NCBI RefSeq assembly: GCF_004402405.1
Contig: NZ_SOFE01000007.1
Location: 1 to 64,000 of the forward strand
Direction: 5' to 3'
Length of the DNA: 64,000 nucleotides
From: Cryobacterium levicorallinum
GTDB taxonomy: Bacteria; Actinomycetota; Actinomycetes; Actinomycetales; Microbacteriaceae
The translations under genes were made by a program, and so were the position numbers. The notes under the pieces are model-generated. The model had not been told where the DNA came from and did no database searches. It was given only the letters and a program-made list of their open reading frames with translations. Of this stretch, positions 23,509 through 32,988 are shown piece after piece; position 1 is the first letter of the stretch; the number at the start of each line of letters is the position of its first letter.

Positions 23509-25518
23509 CTAAGCGGTCGCGGGGCGGGGGGTGCGGGCCGGCGCGCGTTTCGGTTTGGCGGGGGCGGCGTCACCGCTCGTGATGCCACCGTCGACGGCGG
23601 CACCGTCGATGGGAGCCTTCGGAGCCGGCATCGCGATCGGCGGCACGTCAGACACGGGGCGCTTGTCGCTCGACAGCCACTGCGGGCGCGACGGGAGCTT
23701 TTCGACGTTGGCGAAGATCTCGGCGAGAGCGGTCTGGTCGAGCGTTTCGTGCTCGAGCAGTGCCGTGGCGAGGTCGTCCAGGATCACGCGGTTCTTGATC
23801 AAAACCTCGTAGGCCTCGTCGTGGGCGTCCTCGAGCAGCTGGCGCACCTCGCGGTCGACGCTCTCGGCCACGCGCTCCGAGTAGTCGCGCTGGTGGCCCA
23901 TGTCGCGGCCGAGAAACACCTCACCGGAACCCTGGCCGAGCTTGAGCGGACCGACGACCGCGCTCATGCCGAACTCGGTGACCATCTTGCGGGCCGTCGC
24001 GGTGGCCTTCTCGATGTCGTTGGACGCGCCGCTGGTCGGGTCGTGAAAGATGATCTCCTCGGCGACACGGCCACCCATGGCGTAGGCCAGCTGGTCGAGC
24101 AGTTCGTTGCGGGTGACCGAGTAGCGGTCTTCAAGCGGCATGACCATCGTGTAGCCGAGGGCCCGGCCGCGCGGCAGAATTGTGATCTTGGTGACCGGGT
24201 CGGTGAAGTTCATGGCGGTCGCGACGAGGGCGTGGCCACCCTCGTGGTACGCCGTGATGAGCTTTTCCTTGTCGCGCATCACGCGGGTGCGGCGCTGCGG
24301 TCCGGCCATGACCCGGTCGACGGCCTCGTCCAGGGCCCGGTTGTCGATGAGCTGGGCGTTCGAGCGAGCGGTCAGCAGAGCGGCCTCGTTGAGCACATTT
24401 GCCAAGTCGGCGCCGGTGAAGCCGGGCGTTTTACGGGCGAGGACCTCGAGGTCAACACCGTCGGCCATCGGCTTGCCCTTGGAGTGCACCTCAAGGATGC
24501 GCTTGCGACCGAGCATGTCGGGCGCATCAACGCCGATCTGCCGGTCGAACCGGCCAGGGCGAAGCAGAGCGGGGTCGAGAATGTCTGGTCGGTTGGTGGC
24601 GGCGATCAGAATGACGTTCGCCTTCACGTCGAAGCCGTCCATCTCGACCAGCAGCTGGTTCAGGGTCTGCTCGCGTTCGTCGTGGCCGCCGCCCATTCCG
24701 GCACCACGGTGACGACCAACGGCGTCGATCTCGTCGATGAAGATAATGGCCGGGGCGTTTTCCTTGGCCTGGCTGAACAGGTCACGCACGCGGCTGGCTC
24801 CGACGCCGACGAACATTTCCACGAAGTCCGAGCCGCTGATCGCGTAAAACGGCACGTTGGCCTCGCCGGCCACGGCCCGGGCCAGCAGCGTCTTTCCGGT
24901 CCCGGGAGGGCCATACAGCAGAACGCCCTTGGGGATGCGGGCTCCGACCGCCTGGAACTTGGCCGGCTCCTTGAGGAAGTCTTTGATCTCTTCGAGCTCT
25001 TCGATGGCTTCATCGGCGCCGGCGACATCGGCGAAGGTGACCTGTGGGCTTTCCTTGGAGACGAGCTTGGCCTTGGACTTGCCAAACTTCATGACCTTGC
25101 TGCCACCGCCCTGCATCGAGATCATGAGCCAGAAGAAGGCACCGATCAGCAGCACGGGCAGCAGGAAGCTCAGTACGGAGAGCACCCAGTTGGGCTGCGG
25201 CACCTCGTCGGTGAAGCCGTCCTTCGGGTTTGCTGCGGTCACCGCGGTGATGATCTCTTCACCACGCGGAGCAACGTAATAGAACTGAACCTGGGTGCCG
25301 AGGTCGCCGCTGGCCTTGGTCAGCGTGAGGTCGACGCGTTGTTCGCCATCGACGATAGTCGCCTCGGCGACGTTGCCCGATTCAAGAAAGCTCAGGCCCT
25401 CTTGTGTGCTGACCTCACGAAATCCGGACATGGTGATGAGGCTTGACCCCACCCAGACGGCGATGACGGCGAGCACAATGTACAAAATGGGGCCGCGGAG
25501 TAGCTTCTTGACGTTCAT
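23509..25518 (-). CDS. ftsH: ATP-dependent zinc metalloprotease FtsH
   Basis: 669 aa. Two transmembrane helices (about 10-28 and 105-130) flank an extracytoplasmic domain. The AAA+ domain has Walker A GPPGTGKT near residue 206, Walker [12 protein letters not shown] and the second region of homology. The M41 peptidase motif HEGGH lies near residue 425. The C-terminal tail is Pro/Ala-rich ([12 protein letters not shown]). It degrades misfolded membrane proteins. The order hpt-ftsH-folE is conserved across actinobacteria. Confidence 0.97.
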   Translation of the reverse strand: MNVKKLLRGPILYIVLAVIAVWVGSSLITMSGFREVSTQEGLSFLESGNVAEATIVDGEQRVDLTLTKASGDLGTQVQFYYVAPRGEEIITAVTAANPKDGFTDEVPQPNWVLSVLSFLLPVLLIGAFFWLMISMQGGGSKVMKFGKSKAKLVSKESPQVTFADVAGADEAIEELEEIKDFLKEPAKFQAVGARIPKGVLLYGPPGTGKTLLARAVAGEANVPFYAISGSDFVEMFVGVGASRVRDLFSQAKENAPAIIFIDEIDAVGRHRGAGMGGGHDEREQTLNQLLVEMDGFDVKANVILIAATNRPDILDPALLRPGRFDRQIGVDAPDMLGRKRILEVHSKGKPMADGVDLEVLARKTPGFTGADLANVLNEAALLTARSNAQLIDNRALDEAVDRVMAGPQRRTRVMRDKEKLITAYHEGGHALVATAMNFTDPVTKITILPRGRALGYTMVMPLEDRYSVTRNELLDQLAYAMGGRVAEEIIFHDPTSGASNDIEKATATARKMVTEFGMSAVVGPLKLGQGSGEVFLGRDMGHQRDYSERVAESVDREVRQLLEDAHDEAYEVLIKNRVILDDLATALLEHETLDQTALAEIFANVEKLPSRPQWLSSDKRPVSDVPPIAMPAPKAPIDGAAVDGGITSGDAAPAKPKRAPARTPRPATA

Positions 25519-25600
25519 GGTGACCTCAGGCTAGCGCGCGTTTACAAGGGAATGCCGTGTGTTCGCCCAAAGGAAAACTCGGGCGCAGAGCCGAACGCTG

Positions 25601-26191
25601 TTAGAGCGCGGCGGCCGCGACGGTGGAATACACGTGCGGGGCGAGAATTCCGACCGAGCGCAGGTTGCGGTACTTCTCGTCATAGTCGAGGCCATAACCG
25701 ACCACGAACTTGTTCGGAATGTTGAATCCGACGTATTTCACGTCGATGTCGACGCGCGCGGCATCCGGTTTGCGCAGCAGTGCGCAGATTTCAATGGATG
25801 CCGGACCGCGGGTTTTCAGGTTCGCCAGCAGCCACGAGAGGGTCAGGCCGGAGTCGATGATGTCCTCGACGATGAGCACGTTGCGGCCAGACAGGTCGGT
25901 GTCGAGGTCCTTGAGAATGCGCACGACGCCGCTGGACTGCGTGCCGGAGCCGTAGGAACTGACCGCCATCCAGTCCATCGTGATCGGGTGGCGCAGTTCG
26001 CGGGCCAGATCAGCCATGACCATGACGGCGCCCTTGAGCACGCCGACCAGCAGCAGATCGGTGCCGGCGTAGTCCGCTTCGATCTCGCGGCTCATTTCGG
26101 CCAGGCGATCGCGGATCTGCTCCTCGCTGATCAGGATCTCGGTGAGGTCGCCGTCAATGTCGCGAGGTTCCATATGAAAGGTGCAGTCCAT
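25601..26191 (-). CDS. hpt: Hypoxanthine-guanine phosphoribosyltransferase
   Basis: 196 aa. It salvages hypoxanthine/guanine with PRPP. The PRPP loop [13 protein letters not shown] is near residue 105 and the flexible loop carries [11 protein letters not shown]. Start choice is open: ATG at 26191 (MDCTFHME) or ATG at 26173 (MEPRDIDGD); neither has a strong ribosome site. It sits between tilS and ftsH on the same strand, as in many Gram-positives. Confidence 0.94.
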   Translation of the reverse strand: MDCTFHMEPRDIDGDLTEILISEEQIRDRLAEMSREIEADYAGTDLLLVGVLKGAVMVMADLARELRHPITMDWMAVSSYGSGTQSSGVVRILKDLDTDLSGRNVLIVEDIIDSGLTLSWLLANLKTRGPASIEICALLRKPDAARVDIDVKYVGFNIPNKFVVGYGLDYDEKYRNLRSVGILAPHVYSTVAAAAL

Positions 26192-26201
26192 TTCTTCAGA
26201 T

Positions 26202-27176
26202 TTATGCTGGCACGGAAAAAATCAACAATCCGCCCTGCCGTATAACTCTAATACCCGGCAGGCTGAGTGCCCCCTGTCCATGCCAATCGGTCACGAGGGC
26301 CGCCACCGCCAGGGTCTGCCGCCGGTCGAGCCACACCCCACACTCCTGCTCCACTCCCAATCGGATCACGCGCTGCCGCACCGCAGCCGGCTGCGCTGCG
26401 AGAGCGGCCGCGTCGATCGTGCCATGAGCCCAGTGCCTGCGCGCGACCGCGTCGGCAAGCTCATCGAGCGCGTCGGAATCCTCGCGCAGCGCCTGAGCGG
26501 TGCGGGCGAGCGCCACGGCGACGCCGGGACCGAGCTCGCTTTCCAGCAGCGGCAGCACGGTTTCGCGCGCCCGCACCCGGGCATAGCGCGGGTCGAAATT
26601 GTGCGGGTCGGTCCACGGCGCGAGGCCGGCATCCGCACAAAATTGCCGGGTAGCGGCGCGACGGATGCCCAGCAACGGTCGTAAAATCGGCCCGGTTTGC
26701 GCCGCCATTCCGCGCAGGCTGGTCGGCCCGGAGCCCCGGGCCAGCCCGAGCAGCACGGTTTCGGCCTGGTCGTCGAGGGTATGACCGAGCAGCACGCCGC
26801 TCGCCCCGGTCTGCTCGAGCGCCGCAGTGAACGCCGCATAGCGTGCGGTGCGTGCGGCCGCCTCCGGGCCGGTTCCGTCGCCGTCGACCGTCACGCTCCA
26901 GACGAGCACGGGGTCGAGGCCAAGCTGGCGGGCGGTCTCGGCGGCTGCGACTGCGACATCCGCTGATCCGGTTTGCAGATTGTGATCGACGATGACCGCG
27001 CCGGCACGGATACCCGCGCGCCCGGCCTCGAAGGCGGTCGCCGCGGCCAGCGCGAGCGAATCGGCGCCGCCGCTGAGTCCAACAAGCACGAGCCCCTCGG
27101 TCGGCAGCAACGCGCGCACGGCCCGGCGAATATCGGCGATGGCCGGGGTCAGACGCGGGCGGCGGGTGGATTCCAT
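26202..27176 (-). CDS. tilS: tRNA(Ile)-lysidine synthase
   Basis: 324 aa. The N-type ATP pyrophosphatase has its PP-loop SGGADS at residues 35-40. The protein modifies C34 of tRNA-Ile(CAU) to lysidine. The downstream substrate-recognition region (about 230-320) is short, as in actinobacterial TilS. It is divergent from ppa with a 45-bp gap that must contain both promoters. Confidence 0.92.
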   Translation of the reverse strand: MESTRRPRLTPAIADIRRAVRALLPTEGLVLVGLSGGADSLALAAATAFEAGRAGIRAGAVIVDHNLQTGSADVAVAAAETARQLGLDPVLVWSVTVDGDGTGPEAAARTARYAAFTAALEQTGASGVLLGHTLDDQAETVLLGLARGSGPTSLRGMAAQTGPILRPLLGIRRAATRQFCADAGLAPWTDPHNFDPRYARVRARETVLPLLESELGPGVAVALARTAQALREDSDALDELADAVARRHWAHGTIDAAALAAQPAAVRQRVIRLGVEQECGVWLDRRQTLAVAALVTDWHGQGALSLPGIRVIRQGGLLIFSVPA

Positions 27177-27221
27177 CCAGTAACGTTATCCGCAGACTTA
27201 GATCAAGGGAGAAACAACGCC

Positions 27222-27713
27222 ATGGCCGAATACGACGCAGTTATCGAAATCCCCCGCGGGAGCCGCAATAAGTACGAGGTGGACCACGAGACCGGCCGGG
27301 TCTATCTCGACCGCGTGCTCTACACGAGCTTTATGTACCCCACCGACTACGGCTACTTCGAGAACACCCTCGGCCTCGACGGCGACCCGGTCGACGTTCT
27401 CGTGCTGCTCGACTACCCGTTGTTCCCGGGCGTTGGCGTCTCCGTGCGTCCGGTCGGCGTGTTCAACATGACCGATGACGGCGGCTCAGACGCCAAGGTC
27501 ATCGCCGTTCCGGCTGGCGACCCGCGCTGGGACCACATTCAGGATGTCCTCGACATTCCGGAGTACACCCGCAAGGAAATCGAGCACTTCTTCGAGCATT
27601 ACAAGGACCTCGAGCCGAACAAGTGGGTCAAGACCGAGGGCTGGGGTGACGCCGCCGAAGCCAACCAGATCGTGGTTGACGGCATCGCGAAGCTGGCCGA
27701 AGAGGGCCACTAG
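27222..27713 (+). CDS. ppa: Inorganic pyrophosphatase (family I)
   Basis: 163 aa. The signature [12 protein letters not shown] carries the metal-binding aspartates; the substrate segments [12 protein letters not shown] and the Lys/Tyr-rich C-terminal half fit the family. It hydrolyses PPi and pulls biosynthetic reactions forward. ATG at 27222 is preceded by AAGGGAGA; the frame stays open upstream over tilS, but that part is not coding. Confidence 0.97.
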   Translation: MAEYDAVIEIPRGSRNKYEVDHETGRVYLDRVLYTSFMYPTDYGYFENTLGLDGDPVDVLVLLDYPLFPGVGVSVRPVGVFNMTDDGGSDAKVIAVPAGDPRWDHIQDVLDIPEYTRKEIEHFFEHYKDLEPNKWVKTEGWGDAAEANQIVVDGIAKLAEEGH

Positions 27714-27727
27714 CCCGCAGGACCTTC

Positions 27728-27786
27728 CTGAGGGGGCCCAAATCGACCTAAAACCGGTTTCGGTTGAACGGTTTGCGCCCCCTCAG
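27728..27786. repeat. Structured intergenic element, copy B (59 nt)
   Basis: CTGAGGGGG pairs with CCCCCTCAG around exactly 41 nt that include the core CTAAAACCGG and an inner AACCG/CGGTT hairpin. It begins 15 nt after the ppa stop. Length, spacing and core match the element at 4016-4074, while the outer stem bases differ yet remain paired. Confidence 0.5.
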
Positions 27787-27814
27787 CGCGAAACAGCAGG
27801 CGGGCGCTACGAAC

Positions 27815-27859
27815 AGGGGCTCCGGTCACCGGTTATCCGGCGGCAGGAGCCCCCTTTTT
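27815..27859 (+). terminator. Intrinsic terminator downstream of ppa
   Basis: GGGGCTCC and GGAGCCCC form an 8-bp stem followed by CTTTTT on the plus strand, about 100 nt after the ppa stop and after structured element copy B. Confidence 0.75.
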
Positions 27860-28018
27860 GGTGTCTGGCTCGGGGCCCCCACCCGCGGGGGCTACATCAG
27901 AAAATCCGCCAAGTGCTGGTGCGGTCGTCGCACTGGTCTGCTGGCCATCGTGCGATCCCGCGAAGATCTCCAGAATTAGCTACACGTCCGGTCTCATGCG
28001 GGGCCTGAGAGCTCCGCG

Positions 28019-29455
28019 CTACGCTGCGGGGCGACCGACGTAGGGCGCAACAGCCCAGGACGACCAGATGCTGTGCACCCGCACGCGCGCCGAGGGGTTC
28101 GGAGCTTCGAGAATCTGCCCGCCGCCGACGTAAATCGCCACGTGGTAGTAATTGCCGGGGCTGCCCCAGAACAACAGGTCGCCCACCTGCACCTGCGCGA
28201 AGGAGACGAGCTTGCCCTGCCGCGCCATGGTGTTGTACTGGTCCGTGGCCGAGTGGGTGCCGATGTAGATGCCCGCCGCGGCGTAGGCCGCCTTGGTCAG
28301 ACCCGAGCAGTCCCAGGCGTCGGGGCCGGAACCGCCGAAAACGTAACGGTCGCCGAGCTGGTCGCTGGCGAAGGCGAGAGCGGTGTCGACGGCACTCGCA
28401 TTCGGCGCCGGAACGGTCGTACCGCCGCCAGCCGGAGCGCTCGGCACGCTCGGCACGCTCGGCACGCTCGGCACCACCGGAGTGACCGCGCCAGACCCCG
28501 AACCATTGCCGGAACCGGACCCAGAATCCGAGCCGGAACCCTCAGCGGCCGCGGCGTCCTGCGCCGCTGCGGCAGCGGCAGCATCCGCTATTGCCGCAGC
28601 GGACGCCTGAGCCTGCGCGAACGCTTTCGCTGCAGCGGCCGCTTCTTCGCCGACGTGAAAGCTGCGCTCAGCCTCGGCCGTGGTGTCCTTGAGCAGGGCG
28701 AGCTGCTCGAACAGCTCGCTCGACCGGCGTTGCTGAGTGTCGTAGGCTGCCTCGGCCGCCGCTGAGCTCGCAGCCGCCGCCTCAAAGGTGGTCTTGGACT
28801 CTGCGGTGAGGCGTTCGCGTTCGTCGGTGGCCGACGCCGCCTGGTCGCCGAGCGACTCGGCCGCGTTCTGGTCCTGGCGCGCTTCGGTGTAAATCTGCTC
28901 GGACTGCTCGCTGAGCTTGCTGGCTGTACCGAGCTGACTGAGCAGGTCATCGGCGCTGTTGCCGCTCAGGAACAGGTTGAGTGAGAGACCGTTGCCGCCG
29001 GACTTGGCGAGGTGGGCCGCGATCAGGCCGGCCCGCATCTTCGACGTCGCAGCGGCAGCCTCTGCCTTTTTCGCCTGCGCGTTCAGGCTGGCTTCCCGCT
29101 CGGTGGCGGCAGCCAGGGAGTCCTGGGTGATGCGATATTCCTCGGCCGCCATCTGTGCGGTCGTCACGGCGGTCGCCGACTGGGCGGCCAAACCGTCCAA
29201 CAGCTCACCCAGCGTGGCAATTTCAGTCTGCTTGGTCGACTCGTTCTGCTTGGCCTTTTCGACGTCGTTCCAGCTCGGGTAGTCCGGCGCGGCAAACGCC
29301 GCCCCGCCGGCCGCGGCAACGGATGCCGTCACGGCCGAGACCGCGCCGATCGCGACGGCCGAGAACAGGCGCTTCGATCGTGCGTGAACTCGTGCACGTG
29401 CAGTGGTGCTCGGTAACGCTGCGGTATTCCGTGCAGGTGTGCTGTTGTTAGCCAA
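28019..29455 (-). CDS. NlpC/P60 family secreted endopeptidase (RipA-like)
   Basis: 478 aa from TTG at 29455, chosen because GGGAG lies 7 nt upstream and a signal peptide (about residues 20-50) follows. The start overlaps the M23 gene stop by 8 nt. A long Ala/Glu-rich coiled coil (about 50-300) is followed by a Gly/Ser linker, a VPS repeat, and the C40 peptidase domain with nucleophile Cys in WDCSGLTKA and catalytic His in YYHVAIYVGG. It should cleave the peptide stem of peptidoglycan during division. The coiled coil suggests control by an FtsX-type partner, as for RipC; that is inference. Confidence 0.9.
   Translation of the reverse strand: MANNSTPARNTAALPSTTARARVHARSKRLFSAVAIGAVSAVTASVAAAGGAAFAAPDYPSWNDVEKAKQNESTKQTEIATLGELLDGLAAQSATAVTTAQMAAEEYRITQDSLAAATEREASLNAQAKKAEAAAATSKMRAGLIAAHLAKSGGNGLSLNLFLSGNSADDLLSQLGTASKLSEQSEQIYTEARQDQNAAESLGDQAASATDERERLTAESKTTFEAAAASSAAAEAAYDTQQRRSSELFEQLALLKDTTAEAERSFHVGEEAAAAAKAFAQAQASAAAIADAAAAAAAQDAAAAEGSGSDSGSGSGNGSGSGAVTPVVPSVPSVPSVPSAPAGGGTTVPAPNASAVDTALAFASDQLGDRYVFGGSGPDAWDCSGLTKAAYAAAGIYIGTHSATDQYNTMARQGKLVSFAQVQVGDLLFWGSPGNYYHVAIYVGGGQILEAPNPSARVRVHSIWSSWAVAPYVGRPAA
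28439..28474. repeat. Four exact 9-bp repeats inside the NlpC/P60 gene
   Basis: GCTCGGCAC is repeated four times head to tail on the plus strand; on the coding strand it encodes consecutive Val-Pro-Ser units in the linker before the peptidase domain. Unit number could vary between strains by slippage. Confidence 0.85.
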
Positions 29456-30797
29456 GTGCTGCTCCCCGGTCGGCCATGAATGGAACGGGATTGATGCGGT
29501 TTCCACCAATCCAAACTTCGAAGTGCAGGTGGCAGCCGTTGGCGGCCCCGGTCTGTCCGGAGCTGGCGATGAGCTGCCCCGCCGATACAGACTGGCCGAC
29601 ACCCACGTTGTACCCGCCGTCGCGAATGTGGGCGTAGCCGGTCGAGACGTTGTCGCCGTGGCTGATCTTCACGAAGTTACCGTAGGTGCCGAGGCGTCCG
29701 GCCCAGGTGACGACGCCGGCGTGGGCGGCGTAGATGGGCGCGCCGCAACCGGTGCCGAGGTCTGTCGCGTAGTGAAAGCTTCCGCTGCACTGTCCGCCGC
29801 TGCCGCAAATGGTCGAGCGGGGGCCGTAGCCGCCGGTGATGCGTCCGCTGGCCGGTACGCCCCAGCCGGACATGCTCACCGTTCCGCCGGAGCCGCCGCT
29901 GGCGCGCGCTGCAGCCGCGGCCACCCGCGCACGTTCGGCCTCAGCCGCCACCCGAATTGCTTCGAGGCGGGCACGTTCGGCCACGCCAGCCTCGTAGCCG
30001 GCCGTTGTCGTGGCCTGGGCGTCGCGCATGAACTGCAGCTGCTGCTCGAGCTCGATGCCCTTGGCTTCGGATTCGGCGAGGGCATTGGCCGCCGCCTCGG
30101 CCGCGGTCTGTGCCGCAACGAGGGCGGCCTCGGCGGCGACGCGCAACACTTCGCGTTCCGCCTGGGCGACCTTGGCCTGGTCCCCGAGCGACTGGGCGTT
30201 GTTCATGGCGGACTGCGCCTCGTCGTACACATCCGAACTGCGCTCAACCAACTTGCTCATACTGCCGAGTTTTGCCAGCAGCAGGTCGGCGTCGGCGCCG
30301 TCCCCTCCGCCTTCCAGGAACAGGTTGACGCTCAGGTCCGTGCCACCGGTGCGGTAGAGCTGGGCGGCGAGCTGGCCGGCCTGCTTGGTGGCGGTATCCG
30401 CTGTGGCCTTGCTGTCGTCTGCCTGCTTCTGGATGTCCTCGGCCCGACGGGTGGCATCGTCAAATTCTCGCTGCGCGTCTTCGAGTTCGATGGCGCTCTT
30501 CTCGGCGGCGGCCTGGGTCTCCTGCACCTGCACCTGCAGGCTGGCGATGAGATTCTCGATCGCGGTCACCTGCGCGGCGGCGGCACTGGTGTTCGCCTTG
30601 GCGTTCTGCAGATCCTGCCACGAAGGGTAATCGACCGCCCGCGCCGGGGCGGCCGGGGCCACCAGCGTGACCAGAAGGGTCATGGCTGCGACGACGCTGG
30701 TTAGCGCCAGGCCGTGCCGCGGCCACCGACTGCCCGCTCGAAAACGGCTGGCCGGAGCGTTTCCGGAGCGGCGGATCACGGCTGTAGAACGAATCAT
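29448..30797 (-). CDS. Secreted M23-family peptidoglycan metallopeptidase with coiled coil
   Basis: 449 aa. A signal peptide (about residues 22-53) is followed by an Ala/Glu/Gln-rich coiled coil (about 60-290), a Gly/Ser hinge, and a LytM/M23 domain with the H-x-x-x-D Zn motif (HYATD) and the later YAH of the second motif. Overall it resembles EnvC/CwlO-type hydrolases. It overlaps the NlpC/P60 gene by 8 nt, so the two coiled-coil hydrolases are made together. A divergent tRNA array follows about 250 bp upstream. Confidence 0.9.
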   Translation of the reverse strand: MIRSTAVIRRSGNAPASRFRAGSRWPRHGLALTSVVAAMTLLVTLVAPAAPARAVDYPSWQDLQNAKANTSAAAAQVTAIENLIASLQVQVQETQAAAEKSAIELEDAQREFDDATRRAEDIQKQADDSKATADTATKQAGQLAAQLYRTGGTDLSVNLFLEGGGDGADADLLLAKLGSMSKLVERSSDVYDEAQSAMNNAQSLGDQAKVAQAEREVLRVAAEAALVAAQTAAEAAANALAESEAKGIELEQQLQFMRDAQATTTAGYEAGVAERARLEAIRVAAEAERARVAAAAARASGGSGGTVSMSGWGVPASGRITGGYGPRSTICGSGGQCSGSFHYATDLGTGCGAPIYAAHAGVVTWAGRLGTYGNFVKISHGDNVSTGYAHIRDGGYNVGVGQSVSAGQLIASSGQTGAANGCHLHFEVWIGGNRINPVPFMADRGAALG

Positions 30798-31052
30798 TGT
30801 TTCCCAACGGGCTTTCCAGCTGCAGCTTGCGCCGCAGCAGACTCTTCAGAGTAACAAATTGAGCAGGTTTGGCCCAGTTTCAACGCCGAATCTAACTCGC
30901 GAAAAGGGCTGTGGCCCGCACATTTGTGGGCGCGGTGCGAATTGGCGTCACAAAATGGGCAGCTTTCAAGCGGATGCTGCGCGCGTCGATTTGGCCTTCG
31001 CCCTACAAGACCGTATGCTTACTCTTCGGCAGCCATGAACTTTATGGCTCAC

Positions 31053-31125
31053 GGCCCCATCGTTTAGCGGCCTAGGACGGCGCCCTTTCACGGCGTTAAC
31101 ACGGGTTCGAATCCCGTTGGGGCTA
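31053..31125 (+). tRNA. tRNA-Glu(TTC)
   Basis: Acceptor GGCCCCA pairs with TGGGGCT (G-U at the first pair). The anticodon loop CCTTTCA gives TTC, and the T-arm is ACGGG-TTCGAAT-CCCGT. CCA is not encoded. Confidence 0.95.
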
Positions 31126-31224
31126 CGCAAACTGCACGTGCACACAGAGTAAGTGAAAAAGTAGTAAAGAAATAGAATAGTCTTACCGAGTGCCTCGCAC
31201 ACAGATTCACAATTTTCACCTCGA

Positions 31225-31298
31225 GGCCCTGTAGCGCAGTTGGTTAGCGCGCCGCCCTGTCACGGCGGAGGTCGCCGGTTCAAGTCCGGTCAGGGTCG
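31225..31298 (+). tRNA. tRNA-Asp(GTC)
   Basis: Acceptor GGCCCTG pairs with CAGGGTC. The anticodon loop holds GTC (CCCTGTCACGG), the T-arm is GCCGG-TTCAAGT-CCGGT, and the discriminator is G. CCA is not encoded. Confidence 0.95.
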
Positions 31299-31310
31299 CA
31301 AAGGAAATAT

Positions 31311-31338
31311 AGCCCTTTCGAAAGGAAGGGCTTTTTTT
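31311..31338 (+). terminator. Intrinsic terminator after tRNA-Asp
   Basis: AGCCCTT and AAGGGCT pair around a short loop and are followed by seven Ts, 12 nt after the tRNA-Asp gene. Confidence 0.85.
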
Positions 31339-31368
31339 CTTAGAAGACGCGTTTTGACGTATCTTTGG

Positions 31369-31444
31369 GGCCCTGTAGCTCAGTTGGTAGAGCGTTCGAC
31401 TGAAAATCGAAAGGTCACCGGATCGACGCCGGTCGGGGCCACCA
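31369..31444 (+). tRNA. tRNA-Phe(GAA)
   Basis: Acceptor GGCCCTG pairs with CGGGGCC (one G-U), and the anticodon loop ACTGAAAAT gives GAA. CCA is encoded. The T-loop reads ATCGACG, so position 54 is A rather than the usual T. Confidence 0.94.
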
Positions 31445-31777
31445 CCGCCACTCCCTAGGAAACTCACTCGTGAGGGACTCGGGGAGTGGCCTTTTTTATG
31501 CCCGGTCCGAGTCTCGGGCAGCGCGCCCGCGACAGTGCGTCCTCGACAGGGCGGGTGCGAGCTGCAGCTCACTTGAATCGTTGTCGTCGGGTGCCTGCGG
31601 CCCGGTGGCCTTGGCGCCGGTTCGCGACGGCGAGATGGCCCTGAGCCAGAAACTGGTTCTGACTGCAGAAACGCTGTGCCGGCCCAGGCCTGAGCTCAGG
31701 GTCGACGGCTCCAGCCCATTCGGGAAATTCCTCGGGCTGACTCCTTGACGGTGAGCACATCACGAAAAGTGAACCAT
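31445..31777. other. Gap after the tRNA array (333 bp)
   Basis: Starts with a strong intrinsic terminator: GCCACTCCC (31447-31455) pairs with GGGAGTGGC (31482-31490), followed by CTTTTTT. From 31500 to 31777 no supported gene or RNA is seen; the stretch lies next to decayed genes and may itself be degraded sequence. Confidence 0.65.
31447..31497 (+). terminator. Intrinsic terminator after tRNA-Phe
   Basis: GCCACTCCC and GGGAGTGGC form a 9-bp stem with an inner CTC/GAG helix and are followed by a C and six Ts, directly after the encoded CCA of tRNA-Phe. Confidence 0.9.
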
Positions 31778-32329
31778 GTGACGGATGCCCTCCCGACGCC
31801 CACCGACGACGGTGCAGCCGATCACCTGATCGGATTGCACCTGCCTGACATCGCCCGTGCATCGACATCGGGCGGTGAGATGAGCATCAAAAACGTCTCG
31901 CCCGGGCGCTGGGTCATGTTTATCTATCCACGAACCGGTGTTCCGGGCCAGGCCGAGCCAATCGGATGGGCAGGCATTCCCGGAGCAAAGGGGTGCACCG
32001 CCGAAGCCCGCAGCTTTCGCGACAACCTGGCCCAGCTCCATGAGGCCGGTGCGCGAAGCGTGACCGGGCTCTCCACGCAGAGCAGCGCTTAACAACGCGA
32101 GGCCGTCGAGCGGTTGCACCTGCCCTACCCGCTCCTCTCCGACGAGAATGGGCGATTGGCCGGGGCGCACAAACTCCCAACCTTCATGGTCGCAGGCTTG
32201 ACACTTCTCAAGCGGATGAACCTCGTCGTCGACGGGCAGACCGTCAGGCACGTGTTTTATCCCGTCTTCCCGGCGGACGCTCATGCAGAACAAGTCCGTG
32301 CGTGGCTGCGAGCAAATCCCGCGGACTGA
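31778..32329 (+). pseudogene. Peroxiredoxin (thiol peroxidase-like) with an in-frame stop
   Basis: A 183-codon peroxiredoxin reading frame interrupted only by a TAA at 32090-32092. Before it comes WVMFIYPRTGVP and PGAKGCTAEARSFRD with the peroxidatic Cys. After it, in the same frame, come QREAVERLHLPYPLLSDENG and LPTFMVAGLTLLKRM. Related proteins have a Tyr codon (STxYQREAVERL) where the stop is, so one base change would explain it. The resolving Cys usually five residues after the first (EAC in PrxQ types) is Arg here. GTG at 31778 is the likely start. It would reduce peroxides if intact; a sequencing error is possible. Confidence 0.75.
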
Positions 32330-32478
32330 TGTCCCGAGAACAATCGCTGCCGGTCACCGTTTCAGGAAGCGCCCGTACGCGGAATCGAGCGGGACGGACC
32401 ATCCATTCACGAGGCAGCGCGCATCAGGTGCCGAAGGTGGCAGCACCGACATCATCCGAAAGGAACACCTAGGCTCGA

Positions 32479-32988
32479 ATGATGACCACGCGCACCGTTC
32501 TTATCCTGCTCGACGTCGATGGGGTACTGAACCCGCGGGTCGTCGGCCAGCGGCTTGTGCTCGATGCGCCGCGCCAGGAGCTCGTGCGGCGGCTCGCCGA
32601 GCTGGGATCCATCGTCTGGGCGACCACGTGGTCACCCACGCACACGTTTCACCTGACCCGGGACCTCGGCCTGGCAGCAGACACCGAGGGCATCGCCTTT
32701 CCGCGCAACCTGCACGCCGCTCCGTCAGCTCCCGCACCGACAGCGAAGCTGCACTGGGTCGCCCGCTGGCTGGCCCGGCAGGAGCCGCAGCCCGACGCGG
32801 TGATCTGGATCGATGACATCCTGCGCCAGGATGCCGTCGCCTGGGCGGCCGCCGAGGCGCGACCCACGCTTCTGGTGCAGCCCGACATGAACATCGGACT
32901 CACCGCCGCGCACATCGACGACGTGCAGCGCTTCATCGCGCGCCTGGTGCCGACCGACACACCCACCAACCCACGGAGCGAGTCATGA
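32479..32988 (+). CDS. HAD-superfamily protein (HAD_SAK_2-like)
   Basis: 169 aa. The HAD motif I is LLDVDGVLNP; the segment IVWATTWSPTHTF and the later VIWIDDILRQDAVAWAA match the HAD domain family known from polynucleotide-repair fusions (HAD_SAK_2). Here it stands alone, with no ligase or kinase domain. Ile-Asp-Asp supplies the metal-binding acidic pair. Its stop overlaps the next HAD gene by 4 bases (ATGA), so the two are probably translated together. The substrate is unknown. Confidence 0.75.
   Translation: MMTTRTVLILLDVDGVLNPRVVGQRLVLDAPRQELVRRLAELGSIVWATTWSPTHTFHLTRDLGLAADTEGIAFPRNLHAAPSAPAPTAKLHWVARWLARQEPQPDAVIWIDDILRQDAVAWAAAEARPTLLVQPDMNIGLTAAHIDDVQRFIARLVPTDTPTNPRSES

Larger units (their letters stand above)
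27714..28018. other. Intergenic region between convergent ppa and the NlpC/P60 gene (305 bp)
   Basis: Contains structured element copy B, the ppa terminator (27815-27859) and a GC-rich hairpin around 27870-27890 (GGCCCCC with GGGGGC). No gene is supported in the remainder. Confidence 0.6.

Noticed and set aside
30798-31052. c-di-AMP (ydaO-type) riboswitch before the M23 peptidase gene
   Set aside because: Such elements often precede cell-wall hydrolase genes in actinobacteria, but none of the conserved core segments was found.
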